Shown here one piece after another: positions 62,561-64,000 of a DNA stretch of 64,000 nucleotides. The translations under genes and the position numbers were made by a program. The stretch covers positions 62,001 to 126,000 of the forward strand of contig NZ_WPCV01000005.1 in assembly GCF_018035235.1 (NCBI RefSeq), read 5' to 3'. Position 1 is the first letter of the stretch, and the number at the start of each line of letters is the position of its first letter. The stretch comes from Citrobacter sp. On2M. GTDB lineage: Bacteria; Pseudomonadota; Gammaproteobacteria; Enterobacterales; Enterobacteriaceae. The notes under the pieces were generated by a model. The model made no database searches. It was not told the DNA's origin and was given only the letters and a program-made list of their open reading frames with translations.

Positions 62561-64000
62561 ATGGATACCTGGATTTATCTTTCACAAGGTTTCGCGGTGG
62601 CCATGACGCCGGAAAACCTGGTCATCGCCCTGATTGGCTGTTTTGTCGGTACCATTGTCGGGCTGTTGCCTGGACTGGGGCCAATCAACGGTGTGGCGAT
62701 CCTCCTGCCTCTGGCCTTCGCTTTGCACCTGCCTGCTGAGTCTGCACTGATCCTGCTGGCGACAGTCTATATCGGCTGTGAATACGGCGGGCGAATCTCG
62801 TCGATTTTGCTGAACGTGCCCGGCGATGCGGCGGCGATTATGACCGCGCTGGATGGTTACCCGATGGCGCAGCAAGGCCGCGGTGGTGTGGCGCTTTCTA
62901 TCTCTGCGGTCAGCTCTTTCTTTGGTTCGCTCATCGCTATCGGCGGCATCATTCTGTTTGCCCCGGCATTAGCCCAGTGGTCGCTGGCCTTCGGTCCGGC
63001 TGAATACTTTGCCTTAATGGTTTTCGCCATTGCATGCCTCGGCAGCATGATGGCGCAAAATCCGCTGAAATCATTTCTGGCAGCGCTCATCGGTCTGGGA
63101 CTCGCGACCGTCGGCGTAGACGCCAATACCGGGGTTTATCGCTTTACCTTTGACAGTGTCCATCTTTCCGACGGTGTGCAGTTTATCGTGGTGGTGATTG
63201 GGCTGTTCTCTGTCTCAGAAATATTGTTAATGCTGGAACATACCAGCAGTGGCCAGACGCTGGTGCGTAAAACGGGTCGCATGCTATTTAACGCTAAAGA
63301 AGGCGCGCAGTGCGCTGGCGCAACCTTGCGCTCGTCGGTGATTGGCTTTTTCGTCGGGGTCCTGCCCGGCGCAGGCGCGACCATTGCGAGTGCTATCACC
63401 TACATGACGGAGAAAAAACTCAGCGGCAACAGCGACAGCTTCGGTAAAGGTGATATACGCGGAGTGGCGGCCCCCGAAGCAGCAAACAACGCCTCGGCCT
63501 GCGGCTCGTTCATTCCGATGCTGACGCTCGGCGTGCCGGGTTCCGGCACCACGGCGGTAATGATGGGCGCGCTAACGCTTTACAACATCACACCGGGGCC
63601 GGCCATGTTTACCGAGCAGCCGGATATCGTCTGGGGGCTGATTGCAGCGCTGCTGATTGCCAACGTGATGCTGCTGGTGATGAACATCCCGCTGATCGGT
63701 TTGTTTACCCGTATGCTGACCATCCCGCTGTGGTTTTTAGTACCGGCTATTGCAGCGGTTTCAGCCGTGGGCGTGTATGCCGTCCACAGCACCACCTTCG
63801 ATCTGGTGCTGATGGTTGCCTTAGGCGTGCTGGGCTACATATTGCGTAAAATGCACTTCCCGATGTCGCCGTTAATTTTAGGCTTCGTTCTCGGGGAAAT
63901 GTTGGAGCAGAACCTGCGCCGGGCGCTGTCCATCAGTAACGGGAGTATGGATATTCTGTGGGCCAGCGGCGTGGCAAAAGTGCTGTTGGTAATGGCGGTA
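62561..64000 (+). CDS. tctA: Tricarboxylate transporter large membrane subunit TctA (3' end outside window)
   Basis: An open frame starts ATG GAT ACC TGG ATT TAT at 62561 behind GGAGAAACG and runs without a stop to the window end, 480 codons of an expected 504 or so. It reads [20 protein letters not shown]. Two copies of the family motif follow: [19 protein letters not shown] near residue 31 and [19 protein letters not shown] about 265. [29 protein letters not shown] is diagnostic for TctA. A polytopic protein that forms the cation-coupled channel for tricarboxylates with TctB. Only the last few residues are missing. Confidence 0.95.
   Translation, partial: MDTWIYLSQGFAVAMTPENLVIALIGCFVGTIVGLLPGLGPINGVAILLPLAFALHLPAESALILLATVYIGCEYGGRISSILLNVPGDAAAIMTALDGYPMAQQGRGGVALSISAVSSFFGSLIAIGGIILFAPALAQWSLAFGPAEYFALMVFAIACLGSMMAQNPLKSFLAALIGLGLATVGVDANTGVYRFTFDSVHLSDGVQFIVVVIGLFSVSEILLMLEHTSSGQTLVRKTGRMLFNAKEGAQCAGATLRSSVIGFFVGVLPGAGATIASAITYMTEKKLSGNSDSFGKGDIRGVAAPEAANNASACGSFIPMLTLGVPGSGTTAVMMGALTLYNITPGPAMFTEQPDIVWGLIAALLIANVMLLVMNIPLIGLFTRMLTIPLWFLVPAIAAVSAVGVYAVHSTTFDLVLMVALGVLGYILRKMHFPMSPLILGFVLGEMLEQNLRRALSISNGSMDILWASGVAKVLLVMAV

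Noticed and set aside
1-64000. Prophage, insertion sequence, tRNA or integrase as the cause of the accessory gene content
   Set aside because: I saw no transposase, integrase, tRNA or matching direct repeats flanking any module.

Overview
The window is chromosomal DNA of an enterobacterium close to Citrobacter, Salmonella and Escherichia. EmrE, Slp, MdtEF, EvgAS, YfdX and TctD all read as near-orthologues of proteins known from those genera. I cannot fix the genus from sequence alone. I see no tRNA, rRNA, CRISPR array, insertion sequence or prophage gene. The right end cuts through tctA.

Layout. (1) 0.2-6.3 kb: a RibD/DHFR-fold reductase; a LysR regulator divergent from a four-gene unit (cyclophilin-like protein, NepI-like MFS exporter, exported alpha/beta hydrolase, aldo/keto reductase); and emrE. 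(2) 6.7-7.1 kb: a small periplasmic protein with LEA-like 11-residue repeats. (3) 7.2-21.6 kb: a complete myo-inositol catabolic cluster with its own sugar-type ABC importer. The order is iolR, divergent iolA-iolD, then iolG, binding protein, ATPase, permease, a second Gfo/Idh/MocA dehydrogenase, iolC (kinase fused to an aldolase-like domain), iolE and iolB. Matching operator-like sequences lie before iolA, iolR and iolG. (4) 21.7-32.6 kb: an acid and drug resistance island, slp, mdtEF, hdeD-like, yfdX and evgAS. EvgA-box-like inverted repeats precede yfdX and evgA. The sensor EvgS lacks the cytoplasmic PAS domain of the E. coli protein. (5) 33-40.7 kb: a sigma-54 operon for a diaminopropionate or D-amino-acid derivative (dpaL, M20 hydrolase, D-aminoacylase, MFS importer). 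It has a clear -24/-12 promoter and a divergent YgeV-like activator. (6) 40.7-42.1 kb: a CigR-family protein and a CynT-like carbonic anhydrase.

(7) 42.3-57.6 kb: an exopolysaccharide locus of Wzx/Wzy type. It has an initiating phosphotransferase, an outer-membrane beta-barrel, a short OPX lipoprotein, a Wzc-like co-polymerase with a damaged ATP site and no tyrosine tail, a flippase, a polymerase, three glycosyltransferases, a small membrane protein and a secreted DUF4832 protein. galE and a beta-propeller protein lie convergent to it. An 8-bp repeat in six tandem copies sits just before the propeller gene. A gene-free AT-rich stretch of about 880 bp precedes the operon. (8) 58.4-58.9 kb: the wreck of a chaperone-usher fimbrial operon. 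(9) 58.9-64 kb: tctDE divergent from tctCBA, the tricarboxylate uptake system.

How they fit together. Three catabolic modules (inositol, D-amino-acid or diaminopropionate, tricarboxylates) each carry their own importer and dedicated regulator. They are interleaved with envelope and stress modules (EmrE, the EvgAS island, the exopolysaccharide). The least familiar parts are the exopolysaccharide export machinery, the PAS-less EvgS island and the sigma-54 operon.
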